A stretch of 64,000 nucleotides of DNA from Microbulbifer sp. THAF38. Its GTDB lineage: Bacteria; Pseudomonadota; Gammaproteobacteria; Pseudomonadales; Cellvibrionaceae. The translations under genes were made by a program, and so were the position numbers. The DNA lies in the NCBI RefSeq assembly GCF_009363535.1, contig NZ_CP045369.1:1809001-1873000 (forward strand). The letters are read 5' to 3'. The notes under the pieces were generated by a model. It saw only the letters and a program-made list of their open reading frames with translations, was not told the origin of the DNA and did not search any database. Below, piece by piece: positions 21,101 through 28,104 of the stretch; positions within the stretch are counted from its first letter, which is position 1, and each line of letters opens with the position of its first letter.

Positions 21101-22176
21101 CTCTGGATGACCAGCAGATTCCAGGGGACAGTCAGTTGTTCAACAACCATATTCCTATGGACCCGAACCTGGAGGGTGCGCTTTCCATTACCAAAACTGC
21201 GGCCATGCTGAATGTGACTCGCAGCCAGTTGGTGCCTTACACCATTACCTTTGGCAACAGCTTGCCGGTGCCGCTCACAGATTTGCAGTTGGTGGACTTC
21301 TTCCCCGCTGGCTTCAAATACGTGGCCGGCTCGGCGCGCCTCGACGGTGAACCGGTAGAGCCGGAGACAAAAGGTTTGCAATTGGTCTGGTCCGACCTGC
21401 GTGTGGAAGCCGATCAGACCCGCGAGCTGAAACTGCTGCTGGTCGTGGGCTCCGGTGTGGGCGAGGGCAAGTACGTGAACCGTGCGGCTATGTTCAACCA
21501 GCTCTCAGGGCAAGCCGCTTCTGGTGAGGCCTCGGCAACCGTGCGTGTGGTGCCAGACCCCACCTTCGACTGTACCGATGTGATCGGTAAGGTTTTCGAC
21601 GATAAAAATATGAATGGCTATCAGGATGCCGGTGAAGGTGGTCTGCCTGGTGCGCGAGTGGTGAGTGCTACTGGCCTCAATGCTACCGCTGACGCCCACG
21701 GTCGATTCCATATCACTTGTGCTGTGGTACCGAATCCTGATCGCGGTTCCAATTTTGTGCTCAAGCTCGACGACCGCAGTCTGCCCAGCGGCTATCGTCT
21801 CACCACGGAAAACCCGCGTGTAGTGCGCGCGACCCGAGGCAAGATGGTGAAGTTTAACTTCGGTGCCAGCTTGCACCGGGTGGTGCGACTGGATATGGCT
21901 GAGGCGGTCTTTGAACCGACAACTACCGAGATGCGTCCCCAGTGGCAGTCCCGTATTGAACTGTTGCTGGAAAAACTCAGTGAGGCGCCTTCGGTATTGC
22001 GTCTGTCTTACCTCGCGGAAAATGAAGACCCGGATTTGGTGGAAGAGCGTTTGCAAGCGATCAAGACTGAAATTGCCGAGCAGTGGGCAGCTAGTTATGG
22101 CGACTACGAATTGACTATTGAAACGGAAGTATTCTGGCGGCGTGGTGCGCCGCCCAGCAAAGGAGGGTGGCAGTAA
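9127..22176 (+). CDS. Giant DUF11-repeat surface protein (4349 aa), putative adhesin
   Basis: One uninterrupted 13-kb frame. The start is the GTG at 9127 or ATG at 9133/9136; all give a signal peptide ending near ARA (residue 37). Most of the chain is an array of DUF11-type beta-sandwich repeats with recurring motifs such as GDxLxYxIxxxNTG, DTLP and LxVxKT, each often opened by a VxxPxLxxxK segment; the clearest pair is at about residues 3277-3590. An SdrD B-type domain lies at about 3732-3800 (GYLWHDVNFNNQADADE), a second SdrD/carboxypeptidase-like domain at about 4149-4250 (GKVFDDKNMNGYQDAGEGG, with Asp/Asn ladder suggesting calcium), and an alpha/beta end domain at about 4255-4349 ending in FWRRGAPP. 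There is no membrane anchor or sortase signal. Its stop overlaps the start of the OmpA/beta-barrel gene (TAATG), so the two are probably a surface fibre and its outer-membrane partner. Confidence 0.88.
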   Translation: MTMMSEVIGRKSWNNALVGLVLLCIWIALFAPQARADHNCPSSPDNPAFFNIIEHSSSNSWCELCGDGQVAIKIEVPSIRSGFMGTQHIENIVVTEDLGSSQLEYVPGSTWVSSGSIISEPTISGSTIRWDQNDLTALAARNESTTLWITFEVRSRADREEDLVNNNRRIYASASFDYCGDSETDYHDLVLSIKEPLPSVDKRGRNIDAGQTNYTNNVYGNINDDVIWRIAISNAGDADMQDARFDDLMTNPNMDINYACSSESAAQAIANSNGSNPGVSGCVSASNNINNFELDGSFSGGSGRTDVPANSTLNIYLVGKVNTSCSDGTNTVSDIQWGCEIDDDTGVGGISSPAVGSGPGSDEEAMYARVADALDITQVITGTNLNQPLGSAGFVTITINNQTRGSVKDIQFVSDLPDEYVVDTTYTPQITLDRRGRNDGHDANYAPTYYGKVDILQWRVGSNWNQWDSDPLKNNKPEFRLLSSTVHPDYSDQRDMMRHGDEIQIRFRIVTTEPSFYDKMADLDVEEESAGNGKDPNSNIPLANNVLTIDYEDFCPSTNPPTQVENQSVTPDPEDLDISTVHPLYIVRDSGTSELTVDVTNNGGHDADNYDVYVTFGEAMRVLSNDRACTPIGKPNPGTVPAHPLWNQPDYLPASSAVYRCSNLGGVIEPGKTERIVFQVEKNHSATDDDLTFRADVVGEITLSDGTPLYFPEPVVLSETTPNKQLANNYTLDGMRARVMGFNLIKERSDQCNELTSETAFSNDSVLIGEECRFEIQAGGWFGFDTPGFTLIEVRDIDVLDDLPDGQGYINDAPLNCADVTLPHPTSQANCVVIPSGDIVESGGLNIPLSETDFLWEVTSKITLRDRWFLADMTTRLLNDPVDTENTDPNQHANLSTDFARAQFTAVFDTETIVVDNFNTSGILTNIDGIPTTVPGFPDITEWSETVTVSEPHIEIDKKVCNENLYGIGTSCTNFVDFTNEGHRDQTYIFRLTLTNRAADGGVNRAPAYDLVVTDTLDPTGQMCVQALGSDGLDNDGDGSAETNSGDDGWVGTTIGANNYSEASHCSDGGTPAIVTFSYEHSSALERINPGDSVTLYYRVKPHRSVAPLQLFNNTFYARYDSLEGDFGHQTATQIDSDADNDGVGDGTPAAGRARHYKTADAEARMQIIEVKAEPKQALELSNGTASGTNSDTVVVGEEIRYRLTAKIPAAKLRNFVIRDELPAGMRCIEGQTVNLNASPYDAAGFIPGGTFSATCTSTGTADYVEWDFGDQELTTVTGSLFDFPVEFIARIENSSNTDDGDLLGNGGSYTTAQVSYVDEAGGNIVVPFDSHEITVLEPKIKLNKSFAVTNSDADDILTVTVTAENTGTAAAYNLQVLDDLTGTKLVYVGNIGGNDPPQNDDVTTIGANAPIFSWNRNNADYSIAVGATKSFTFDVRVEQGVEPHEILDNTIQARWQSLPGKDISLNSSKTIGNDGAADGMRIGVLPNGGDAINDYETNASAQTEVLPLQMSKTDLQPAVVPTIGAHKKFQLEISLPEGISQSVAITDQLGSPEGYVLSHNSDYDISYDFIGIETINGAAPSEAAFNSFPADNTAGNATWDIGTVDTNSENDTAGGTIEPLIRITYFARIANDLATNDGDSRRNGATLSYSNGETGAGENLNDRTAAVTVVEPLLTVSKTVSNATNPGNLPVGGDVLEYEITVAHAGGSTAAAYDLNLVDTLPSELQLDNSFTPTALINGGAVAGFVATPAAAPNGPLIWGRDNGDNSLDLQLGETLVITYRTQVNGVFGSPISNSVMLDWTSLDNSSINDQAYERDGAGCPSISAPDDYCAGPANASIDTVDNTSLSKTVIADSDSATPVGTLRVGDTVTYQLVLNLQAGTTPAVTVTDTLPSGLEFDSIVSVNGDTTAPYDDNLNDYSYAAIAVPTAGDTGTVTWNLGDIRSNFGNTNHFVIEYTAKVQTGAGIAVPTATLTNTAQLNYTGAASALQDSASITVLQPRLANLTKTDANWPSSHMNVNPANDVMQFTLQACNTGLAPAYDLSLTDDLATQMDQSSIANLRVSLDGTVLTQGADYNYTAPANRGDDMRFTLQVPIEAGACLDIYYEIGFYTDIGGGENWVNTFTANEFWSLPSKNGEQYAPVPLATPYPMGTVATTVTPLQKTLLTAPTAAVGEEVVYRIQVPGSATTAAIHDLVITDVLDPSLSLVQLQEINGRAFTDNTSNNNIALAVDMIPAGDVAIFEVRARVANNATAQAGHNFANQASYSFAATKGGAAQAGGVGTAPALTIVEPDLSATNTVANQTSPGNDPDAGDVLRFTLDLSAAGNTENSAAFDLAISEQLSLGLQFVPGSVTFAGAAQADPTVTGDGVNNAQALEWNRTNSDLDIAAGNNSLLVFDALVLDEVLAAASLSAAARIEWTSLDEDNSSSHERNGADGVGGLNDYVLENIAAQLTAANDSTLSKTRVDDSYGSGNAQLRIGDLVEYELRLALPEGSAPNAQIVDTLPQGMVFAGTVSVNGNSNAPFAAVAPFAHSDIAEPVQAGDPAMGPTTLSWNIADLRNLGDNNAVNDEFVLRYRARVLNRDVHPWPANNTVLTNNVVFSFDAATGTEARNDSETLDLLQPDLAVAISATPAGGTTLSAGDTVDYTITITNNGSAPAYDPVFKDLIPHGLRQRGISVQSINVNGAAASAITPAFDNSTGEAVWDFSAGTGYAINPGQTLQMVYRVQADANLGAGLNLQNAATVETYYSLDGDNLPSLGATAVALDMREDYGPTAPVGVQFNTPNAAPLLIENTQPTASIGEPFNYRITIPQTPQPAALHDVSVLIDLSASAAELEFIGAAKVSGKNAFTPQNTGSTTALVIADNTNGIDIPAGEQVVIDITLRLRDSNPPNVDGFLFSNSASYSYNYGNDNPALGQGAGAGNATLDMQVVEPTAITLTKTGPASVQSGLPGTFTLDLHNIGTGPAWDISVTDILPDNNPGGMCETAPNNFAAQITDAAGTAVATLSEGTDFNAAFDAASCTLTLTSIGAGAMLATDHHLLLSYDATLDADTRDGDTLTNIAGVTLWHSWDSSAPEARQYTRPAPTDGTPGVLDHEDVFSVSASVPKVTFYKTVENVTRGESPATEASPAEVLRYTLTLTNLSGVDVSGIEITDDLGRLNSLPLFQSGSLQLVTAPTSSDSSGTDSSAGTHGSGLLKVTNLDLAASGNAGDSIQLVYEVTLAPVIDSATAVLNQAQVQLPGQLLKNSDDPNINGTDDPDAEGDEDPTQVLIDSEPLLVVHKTSADITGDPDLLMVTDTLRYTIRVENTGSENVVNAMLRDQIPANTTYVAGSTTLNGSALSDVSGTSPLAAGMSINTNGEADGFIGAAATGVAAAVVTFDVTINDVNDGTMISNQGFVNGEGAGSGPFAEVPSDDPATDAPNDPTIDIVGDVPLLIAHKTVAITVDNISAGIVDPGDVLRYTIAISNMGGVDALQAALTDQVPANTTYVAGSTTLNGVAVADNAGGMSLLNTALPVSSNDLTPPLPGADEGVITSAQTATVTFDVMVNADVARGTVISNQGSVTAEELPLVLTDADSNPANGAQPTLVVVGDAQLLSIVKEVAVIGGGAAEAGAVLEYLVAIENISGVPATMVTITDDLMVAGDGVLTYVADSATLNGQVDGVSIAGQVITADYSTIYGDLLPGESATLRFQAKLSDNLEIGYTVLNTAEVQWNDPPSTNQASVAIDVGGTPGIANLAGYLWHDVNFNNQADADERLLLNWAVDLYFNDTLLETIQTDENGYFQFQGLVPNGYGGLSYEMRYTAPDATENTASLGNSVSDFTDGPQRISEIFVDSGANPQDLNLPLTPNGVVYNSILREPITGAALTMLRASSGQELPDRCFDDEKQQGQVTHTGGYYKFDINFDDAACPANADYLIKVELADKKYVGGESLVIPAQTNEETAGFDVGACLGSNADMVPGTAQHCEVQLSPAHPPLDIEARDTLTNYYLRLSLDDQQIPGDSQLFNNHIPMDPNLEGALSITKTAAMLNVTRSQLVPYTITFGNSLPVPLTDLQLVDFFPAGFKYVAGSARLDGEPVEPETKGLQLVWSDLRVEADQTRELKLLLVVGSGVGEGKYVNRAAMFNQLSGQAASGEASATVRVVPDPTFDCTDVIGKVFDDKNMNGYQDAGEGGLPGARVVSATGLNATADAHGRFHITCAVVPNPDRGSNFVLKLDDRSLPSGYRLTTENPRVVRATRGKMVKFNFGASLHRVVRLDMAEAVFEPTTTEMRPQWQSRIELLLEKLSEAPSVLRLSYLAENEDPDLVEERLQAIKTEIAEQWAASYGDYELTIETEVFWRRGAPPSKGGWQ

Positions 22177-25100
22177 TGTCCTTTGCAGATAGCGATAAAA
22201 ATCGCAGTAGCATGGAACCGTCGAGCGCTCTGGTTGTTGCAAAAAAAACTGTTCGCACATTTCGCCGACGTGAGCGCTGTTTGGCCACGGCCATCGCCCT
22301 GGCACTGGCGCTACCGGCACAAGCGCAACAACCAGTTGCCCCTGAGGGTGCTGAGCCCCAGGAGTCGAGCTGGTGGCAAGTGTGGCAAAAAATTCCCGGA
22401 CTGGCTCCAGAAATAGAGGAGCCACAGGCAGAATTTGAGGAAAAGCCCATCGGCAGTAATACAGAAAGTATGCTGCTGCGGGCCCCCGCCAATCAATGGC
22501 TGCAGGATGCAGGAAGTTTTATTGCTCCGCCTGAGCCAATTGTGCTGGAAGACTTTATCGAACCCATACCGTTTTATACTGTAGAGGATGAAGTCTCCCC
22601 AGAGGCTATAGAGTTATTGCGAGAAAAACTCACCGAATTAGGTGAAAAGCCAAACTTCAAGCTGCACTTTATTGGCCACACTGATTCTGATCCCATGCAA
22701 AAAGAATTGGTGGCTGACTATGAGAATAAGGATGACTTTACCCAGGCCAGGGCTCAGTTCGTAGCAGACTTCTTCCAGCAGGCCCTGGACTTGCCAGAGG
22801 AAATGATCACCGTGGAAGGCCGCGGTGATGTTGAGCCAATCGCCGATAATATCACCACCGCAGGGCGCGAACTGAATCGCCGCGTCCAGGTGCAGGTGAC
22901 TTACGATGCCCTGGATGAAGAAGCCATGGCGGCGCGCGCCCGCGCTGAAGCCCTGGCGCTGAACCGCGTGAAAGTATGTCGTCAGGAAACAGTTTGTAGG
23001 CTCAATTATACCGCGGGTACTGAGCAGCGCGCGCGCTTAAAAAACCTGGTCAATCCTCTGCGCTGGCAGGCAGGGCAAACGAATTTGCCCGAGGCGTTTT
23101 TACGCCGCATACGCGAAGTGCGCTCGAATTTAGCGAATAAAAATAATCTGGTCATCCATTTTGTCGGCCACACCGATGCGTTGCCTCTGCAGATTGGTGA
23201 AAGTTCTGAACAGCAGCAGAGTGCTTATCGGGAAAAATCCCATAGCGAAGCTCGCCGTGTCGCTCTGGCAGTGCGCGATGCCCTGGGCCTGCCAGACACC
23301 ATGATTACCAGTAGCGGCAAGGGTGCCAGTCAGCCTATTGCCGCCAATGACACACCTAAAGGCCGCGCTCTCAACCGTCGCGTGGAAGTGGAATTCTGGT
23401 ACGACGATCCCCTCGAAGTAGCGGTGGACGGGGTACAGGCCTGCCCGGAAGCGGCGGCTGCGGAAACCATTACCATTGCACACCAATCCCTGCGTGGAGA
23501 TATTCCGCCCATTCGCTTCGATAATGGCGATCCGATTATTACCCAGGCGCAGCTGACCCGAATGCGCGCTGCCATGGCGGAAATCGCCAGCAAGGCCAAT
23601 GTGCGCTTGAGCTTTATTGGCTACAGCGAAAACAAACGTATGGATCGCCGTGAAGCCATGGTTTATGGCGATGATGTGGGGCTTTCCGGTGCACGGGCCC
23701 GTCGCGCTATGGAGCAGGTAAAAGAGCTTCTCAGCCTTGAAGACACCCAAGTGCAATCGGAAGGTCGCGGTTATGTGCAGTCCGACGATGTAGTGGCCAA
23801 CGGCTTCACCTTGGATGAAGGTGCCAGGGTTGAAGTACAGGTACTTTACGATGAGCTGGCGATTCTGGCGGAGAGTGACCGCCTGGAAATCGAGCGCATT
23901 AATCGCGAGGCTATCGCCAATAATCCCTATTCGCTGAATTTAATGCGTATTACCGTGGATGGCAGCCCGGAGTATGACCCTTATAAAAACTCAGCCGACC
24001 TGCAACGCTGCACCGATGTGGCTCTCGATAATGCCAATATCCAGTTCCGCTTCGATAACAAAAAGATGCAGCCGCGCCTGAATGTTTCAGCCTGGCCCAA
24101 TACCATCCGTTATGCGGATAACCCGGATACCGAAAATAGCGAGAACCGCGTAGTTTTCCGCAGCTATACTAACTATCCCACCTTTATTGAGCAGGCCGAG
24201 GTGCGGCTGTTTGAAGAGGGCCAGTCCCTACGCGACACTCCACTTGATGTGGTACCACTGACAGCTGGGGAAGGAGAGTGGTTTGCGGAATTTTCCCAGT
24301 TCCAGGCGCCGTTAAAAAAACTGCACTATGTGCTGCGGGTGTACGATAGAAAAGGCCGCTTCGATGAAACCACCGAACAGACTCTGTGGTTGGTGGACAA
24401 GGTCGAAGAGTCCACAAAAGATGTGGATGTCTCCCAGGAATTACTGGTTGGCTACGGCGAGAACCGCCTAGCGCGACGAAATATCCCTCTGGATGGCAAC
24501 AGTGTGCTGGTGAACGGTGCCGAGGTGCCGCCAGGGCACACCGTGTGGCTGGCGGGTAATCCAGTACCGGTTAACGAGCAGGGCCAGTTTGTGGCCGAGC
24601 AGATTTTTGATCCCGGTATGCATACCGTAGAGGTGGCGGTTCTGGATGAAGAGGGCAATGGCGAATTGTTCCTGCGCGATCTGGAATTTGCCAAAAGCGA
24701 CTGGTTTACCGTGGGTATTGCCGATCTCACGATCGGCTACGATAAAACCAACGGCCCAGCAGCGCTGGTGACCGGCGATGAAACCCACTACGACAATTCT
24801 GTCAGCTACGATGGCCGTTTGGCATTTTATACCAGCGGTGGTTTTGGAGAAGGCTGGCGTTTGTCCGCCAGTGCGGATACGGAAGAAGGGCCTGTCGACG
24901 ATCTGTTTTCCAATTTTATGGAAAAAACCCCGGATGCCCTGTTCCGCCGTTTAGATAGTGATCTTTACTACCCCACCTTTGGTGACGATTCCACCGTAGT
25001 GGAGGATGCGCCCACTTCCGGCAAGTTTTATGTGAAGTTGTCCAAGTACGACGACTACGGCCTGTGGGGTAATTTCAAAGCGACTTATGCCGATAACGAA

Positions 25101-27392
25101 CTGGCGCAAATAGACCGTGCTCTTTACGGTGCCAATGGTCACTTCGAAAGCGATTCCATGACCAGCTTCGGGGAAAAGCGTTTCCAGGTGGATGCCTTCG
25201 GCGCGGAGCCAGGTACTATTGCCGGGCGCGATGAATATCGTGGAACCGGCGGCTCCCTGTATTTCATGCGACACCAGGATATTCTGAACGGTTCCGAGCG
25301 CCTGCGAGTGGAAGTGCGGGATAAAGACTCTGGCCTGGTGCTGGCCGTAAAAAATCTCTCGCCGGTCATTGATTATGATATCGATTATATTCAGGGCCGC
25401 GTACTGCTGAACAAACCACTATCCGCCCTGGCCAACGATAATTTATTAATTCAGGATGGCTCCTACAACGGCAATCCGCAGTATCTGGTCGCCCGCTACG
25501 AATACACTCCCGGTTTTGAAGAGATGGACACCCTGGCCTTTGGTGGCCGCGCCCATTACTGGTTTGGAGATCACGTAAAGCTGGGGCTCAGTGCTACCCA
25601 GCAAGATGAGGACGACAACGAAACCGCGTTGCAAGGCTTCGATTTAACCTTGCGCAAAACCGCCGGTAGCTGGCTGAAAGTGGAAGTGGCCAACAGCGAA
25701 GGTGGTAACCTGGATACCACAAACTCTTTGGATGGCGGTTTCACTTTTGATAATGGTCAGACCTTAGACCCCGAGGCCTCTGCGGGTGCGACCAAAGTAG
25801 AGGGTAGCCTGCAGCTGGGAGATTTCTTCGAAAGTCTGCGCGGCTCAAGTAATTTTTACCACCAGCAGCGCGAAGCCGGCTTCTCCGGCCCCGGCCAATT
25901 TGCCCGGGGCGAAACCACACAGTTTGGAGCCGGGGTCAACCTACCCCTTGGTGAAAGTTTCGATGTGGGCTTAAAAGCGGATAATAAAGAAGAGGAATTC
26001 GGTCTGCACACCAGTGCTACAGATCTGATGCTCGGCTACCGCCTCAACAACCACTGGCGTCTCAGCTCCGGCGTGCGCAATGATAGCCGCGAGGATTTCT
26101 CGGAGGTCGTTGCAGCCACCCAAACCGAAGGCGACCGCACCGATATGGCGGTGGAAGCCAGTTATGATTCCGGTGAAAACTGGAGTGCTTTCGGCTTTGT
26201 ACAGGGCACTGTGGAAGTAACCGGCACCCGTGAGGAAAACAACCGGGTTGGCATGGGCGGCGCCTACCGGGTGAGCGACAGACTCACCATGGATAGTGAA
26301 GTCTCCAGCGGCGATACCGGCTTGGCCGCGCGCCTGGGTACCGATTTCCTGGTGAGCGATAGAACCAGTGTTTACCTGAATTACACCCTCGATAACGAGC
26401 GCAGCGATACCGGCGTGCGTGCTCGCAAAGGCAATATGAGTACCGGCTTCCGCAGCCGTTATTCCGACACTTTGAGTATGTATGGTGAGGAGCGCTACAG
26501 CCACGGCGATGTCTCCACCGGCCTGACCCATGCCCTGGGTATGGACCTGGCGCCCAATGACCGCTGGACATATGGCACAACAGTAGAAGCGGGCACCCTG
26601 GAAGACCCACGCACCGGCGCCAAAACTGAGCGCAACGCCCTGGGTCTTAATATGGGCTATAGCCTGGATGAAATCCGTTTGGCTTCGGCAGTGGAATACC
26701 GCACCGATACTATGGAAACCGCACTGGATGAAAATACTGTAACGGAATCCGAGCGCGATACCTGGTTACTGAAAAACACCCTGAGCTATCAACTTAACCC
26801 AGACTGGCGCTTGGTCGGCAAATTCAATTACTCCGACAGCAAGAGCTCTCAGGGCGAGTTTTATGATGGCAAGTTTACCGAAGCGGTAATGGGCTACGCC
26901 TACCGCCCAGTGAATCACGATCGCCTCAATACGCTATTGAAATACACCTATTTCTACAACGTGCCCACCAAAGATCAGGTAACCGTAGAAAATACCTCGG
27001 CAGAGTTTATTCAAAAGAGCCATATTTTCTCCGTGGATGCCAGCTACGATCTCACCCAACGCTGGACCCTTGGCGGTAAATACGCCTACCGTCTGGGCCA
27101 GTTAAGCCTGGATAGAGAAGACCCAGAATTTTTCGACAGCCGCGCCAGCCTCTATGTACTGCGCGCAGACTGGCATTTTGTAAAACGCTGGGATCTCTTA
27201 ATCGAAGGCCGCCTACTCGACTTGCCCGACGCACAGGATAGTAAGAGTGGTGCACTGGTCGGCCTGTACCGCCATATTGGTGATCACCTCAAGCTGGGGG
27301 TGGGCTACAACTTTACCGACTTCTCCGATGATCTCACCCAGCTGGATTACGACAGCCAGGGGATGTTTGTGAATATTGTGGGTAAGTTGTAA
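22176..27392 (+). CDS. Outer-membrane protein: three OmpA-like domains plus C-terminal beta-barrel (1738 aa)
   Basis: I choose the ATG at 22176 (GGAGG 9 bases upstream, overlapping the giant gene's stop) over the GTG at 22167. A long basic n-region precedes a signal peptide (ALALALPAQAQQ). Three OmpA-like domains follow at about residues 120-250, 290-415 and 440-560; the first two show GHTD and the NRRV signature, while the third is diverged (GYSENKRMDRRE). A beta-rich/Ig-like region spans about 630-830. From about 850 to the end alternating aromatic strands with short turns (LGTDFLVSDRTSVYLNYTL and others) indicate a large outer-membrane barrel. OmpA domains bind peptidoglycan, so this protein could tie cell wall, outer membrane and the giant fibre together. 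Assignment of the barrel is from strand pattern only. Confidence 0.85.
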   Translation: MSFADSDKNRSSMEPSSALVVAKKTVRTFRRRERCLATAIALALALPAQAQQPVAPEGAEPQESSWWQVWQKIPGLAPEIEEPQAEFEEKPIGSNTESMLLRAPANQWLQDAGSFIAPPEPIVLEDFIEPIPFYTVEDEVSPEAIELLREKLTELGEKPNFKLHFIGHTDSDPMQKELVADYENKDDFTQARAQFVADFFQQALDLPEEMITVEGRGDVEPIADNITTAGRELNRRVQVQVTYDALDEEAMAARARAEALALNRVKVCRQETVCRLNYTAGTEQRARLKNLVNPLRWQAGQTNLPEAFLRRIREVRSNLANKNNLVIHFVGHTDALPLQIGESSEQQQSAYREKSHSEARRVALAVRDALGLPDTMITSSGKGASQPIAANDTPKGRALNRRVEVEFWYDDPLEVAVDGVQACPEAAAAETITIAHQSLRGDIPPIRFDNGDPIITQAQLTRMRAAMAEIASKANVRLSFIGYSENKRMDRREAMVYGDDVGLSGARARRAMEQVKELLSLEDTQVQSEGRGYVQSDDVVANGFTLDEGARVEVQVLYDELAILAESDRLEIERINREAIANNPYSLNLMRITVDGSPEYDPYKNSADLQRCTDVALDNANIQFRFDNKKMQPRLNVSAWPNTIRYADNPDTENSENRVVFRSYTNYPTFIEQAEVRLFEEGQSLRDTPLDVVPLTAGEGEWFAEFSQFQAPLKKLHYVLRVYDRKGRFDETTEQTLWLVDKVEESTKDVDVSQELLVGYGENRLARRNIPLDGNSVLVNGAEVPPGHTVWLAGNPVPVNEQGQFVAEQIFDPGMHTVEVAVLDEEGNGELFLRDLEFAKSDWFTVGIADLTIGYDKTNGPAALVTGDETHYDNSVSYDGRLAFYTSGGFGEGWRLSASADTEEGPVDDLFSNFMEKTPDALFRRLDSDLYYPTFGDDSTVVEDAPTSGKFYVKLSKYDDYGLWGNFKATYADNELAQIDRALYGANGHFESDSMTSFGEKRFQVDAFGAEPGTIAGRDEYRGTGGSLYFMRHQDILNGSERLRVEVRDKDSGLVLAVKNLSPVIDYDIDYIQGRVLLNKPLSALANDNLLIQDGSYNGNPQYLVARYEYTPGFEEMDTLAFGGRAHYWFGDHVKLGLSATQQDEDDNETALQGFDLTLRKTAGSWLKVEVANSEGGNLDTTNSLDGGFTFDNGQTLDPEASAGATKVEGSLQLGDFFESLRGSSNFYHQQREAGFSGPGQFARGETTQFGAGVNLPLGESFDVGLKADNKEEEFGLHTSATDLMLGYRLNNHWRLSSGVRNDSREDFSEVVAATQTEGDRTDMAVEASYDSGENWSAFGFVQGTVEVTGTREENNRVGMGGAYRVSDRLTMDSEVSSGDTGLAARLGTDFLVSDRTSVYLNYTLDNERSDTGVRARKGNMSTGFRSRYSDTLSMYGEERYSHGDVSTGLTHALGMDLAPNDRWTYGTTVEAGTLEDPRTGAKTERNALGLNMGYSLDEIRLASAVEYRTDTMETALDENTVTESERDTWLLKNTLSYQLNPDWRLVGKFNYSDSKSSQGEFYDGKFTEAVMGYAYRPVNHDRLNTLLKYTYFYNVPTKDQVTVENTSAEFIQKSHIFSVDASYDLTQRWTLGGKYAYRLGQLSLDREDPEFFDSRASLYVLRADWHFVKRWDLLIEGRLLDLPDAQDSKSGALVGLYRHIGDHLKLGVGYNFTDFSDDLTQLDYDSQGMFVNIVGKL

Positions 27393-27471
27393 GAGTGGAG
27401 TAGGAATTAAAACCTTATTTTGTTTGAGGCGCACTTCTTCAGTGAAGTTATCTCGTTGGTAAGAAGTTAAT

Positions 27472-27493
27472 AAGGCCTGCCGTTGCGGGCCTT
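27472..27493 (+). terminator. Terminator after the giant adhesin/OmpA pair
   Basis: AAGGCCTGC, loop CGTT, then GCGGGCCTT, followed by a pyrimidine/T-rich tract (TCTTCTCTTTTT). It lies 80 bp after the stop at 27392. The convergent immunity-like gene ends at 27503, so it may serve both sides. Confidence 0.75.
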
Positions 27494-27502
27494 CTTCTCT
27501 TT

Positions 27503-27955
27503 TTACTTAATTTTTAACGACTCCACCCACTTATTAGGTACACCTAAAAAGTGATCTCGAAGTCTATCTTCTATATGCTCTGGGTCCCATACGGCAGCTC
27601 TCTCTAACCCTTCACAATCCCCTGCTGAAACAGGTCCGTCTTGAATTTCGGAGTTCCTATATAGGAATAAATTATCATTCATGGGGCTCTGCTTAAAAAA
27701 AGTTACTGGTGCCCTTAGCTCTTCTGTTAAAGGGCTTTGGCCAATAATTGGCCATCGACCGGATGTAACTGCATATTTCATAACCCAAACTTTAAATAAA
27801 ATAGGGGAGTTAATCAAAACATTAATCGGCGGAATCTCCTTAACTTTTAAATCGTAAAAAGCTATAAGAGGATCCTTGAGTACATGTGCAAAGCAAAACT
27901 CACCACTTTCTAATTCAATTTTAACTACACTTCCAGCTTTATGTTTAATAGCCAT
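27503..27955 (-). CDS. Imm26-like immunity protein, orphan
   Basis: About 150 residues, starting at the ATG at 27955 (MAIKHKAGSVVKIEL) rather than an upstream in-frame start. The pattern of an opening beta-strand region (GSVVKIELESGEFCFAHVL), a middle ILFKVWVMKYAVTSGRWPII and an EL-x-P-x-x-FFKQ segment matches the Imm26 family of polymorphic-toxin immunity proteins. No toxin gene is adjacent: the neighbour on one side is the OmpA gene, on the other a decayed IS200. It may protect against toxins of other strains or be a leftover of a lost toxin pair. The base composition is AT-rich compared with the left flank, which suggests acquisition. Confidence 0.6.
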   Translation of the reverse strand: MAIKHKAGSVVKIELESGEFCFAHVLKDPLIAFYDLKVKEIPPINVLINSPILFKVWVMKYAVTSGRWPIIGQSPLTEELRAPVTFFKQSPMNDNLFLYRNSEIQDGPVSAGDCEGLERAAVWDPEHIEDRLRDHFLGVPNKWVESLKIK

Positions 27956-28104
27956 ACAAAAGCCCAAGAATTACTTTATTACTTCAATTATATACAATCC
28001 ATTTCTTATTTTTAGCTCCGAGCCATTAATAACATTGTCAGGAGTGCCTCCGGTAGATTTTGCTCCCCCATTAGTGTCAATAAGTAATTAACACATAGGT
28101 AAAC

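Noticed and set aside
21505..22425. 306-codon minus-strand frame across the junction of the giant and OmpA genes
   Set aside because: Antisense to both real genes, which are themselves well supported by motifs and a coupled start.
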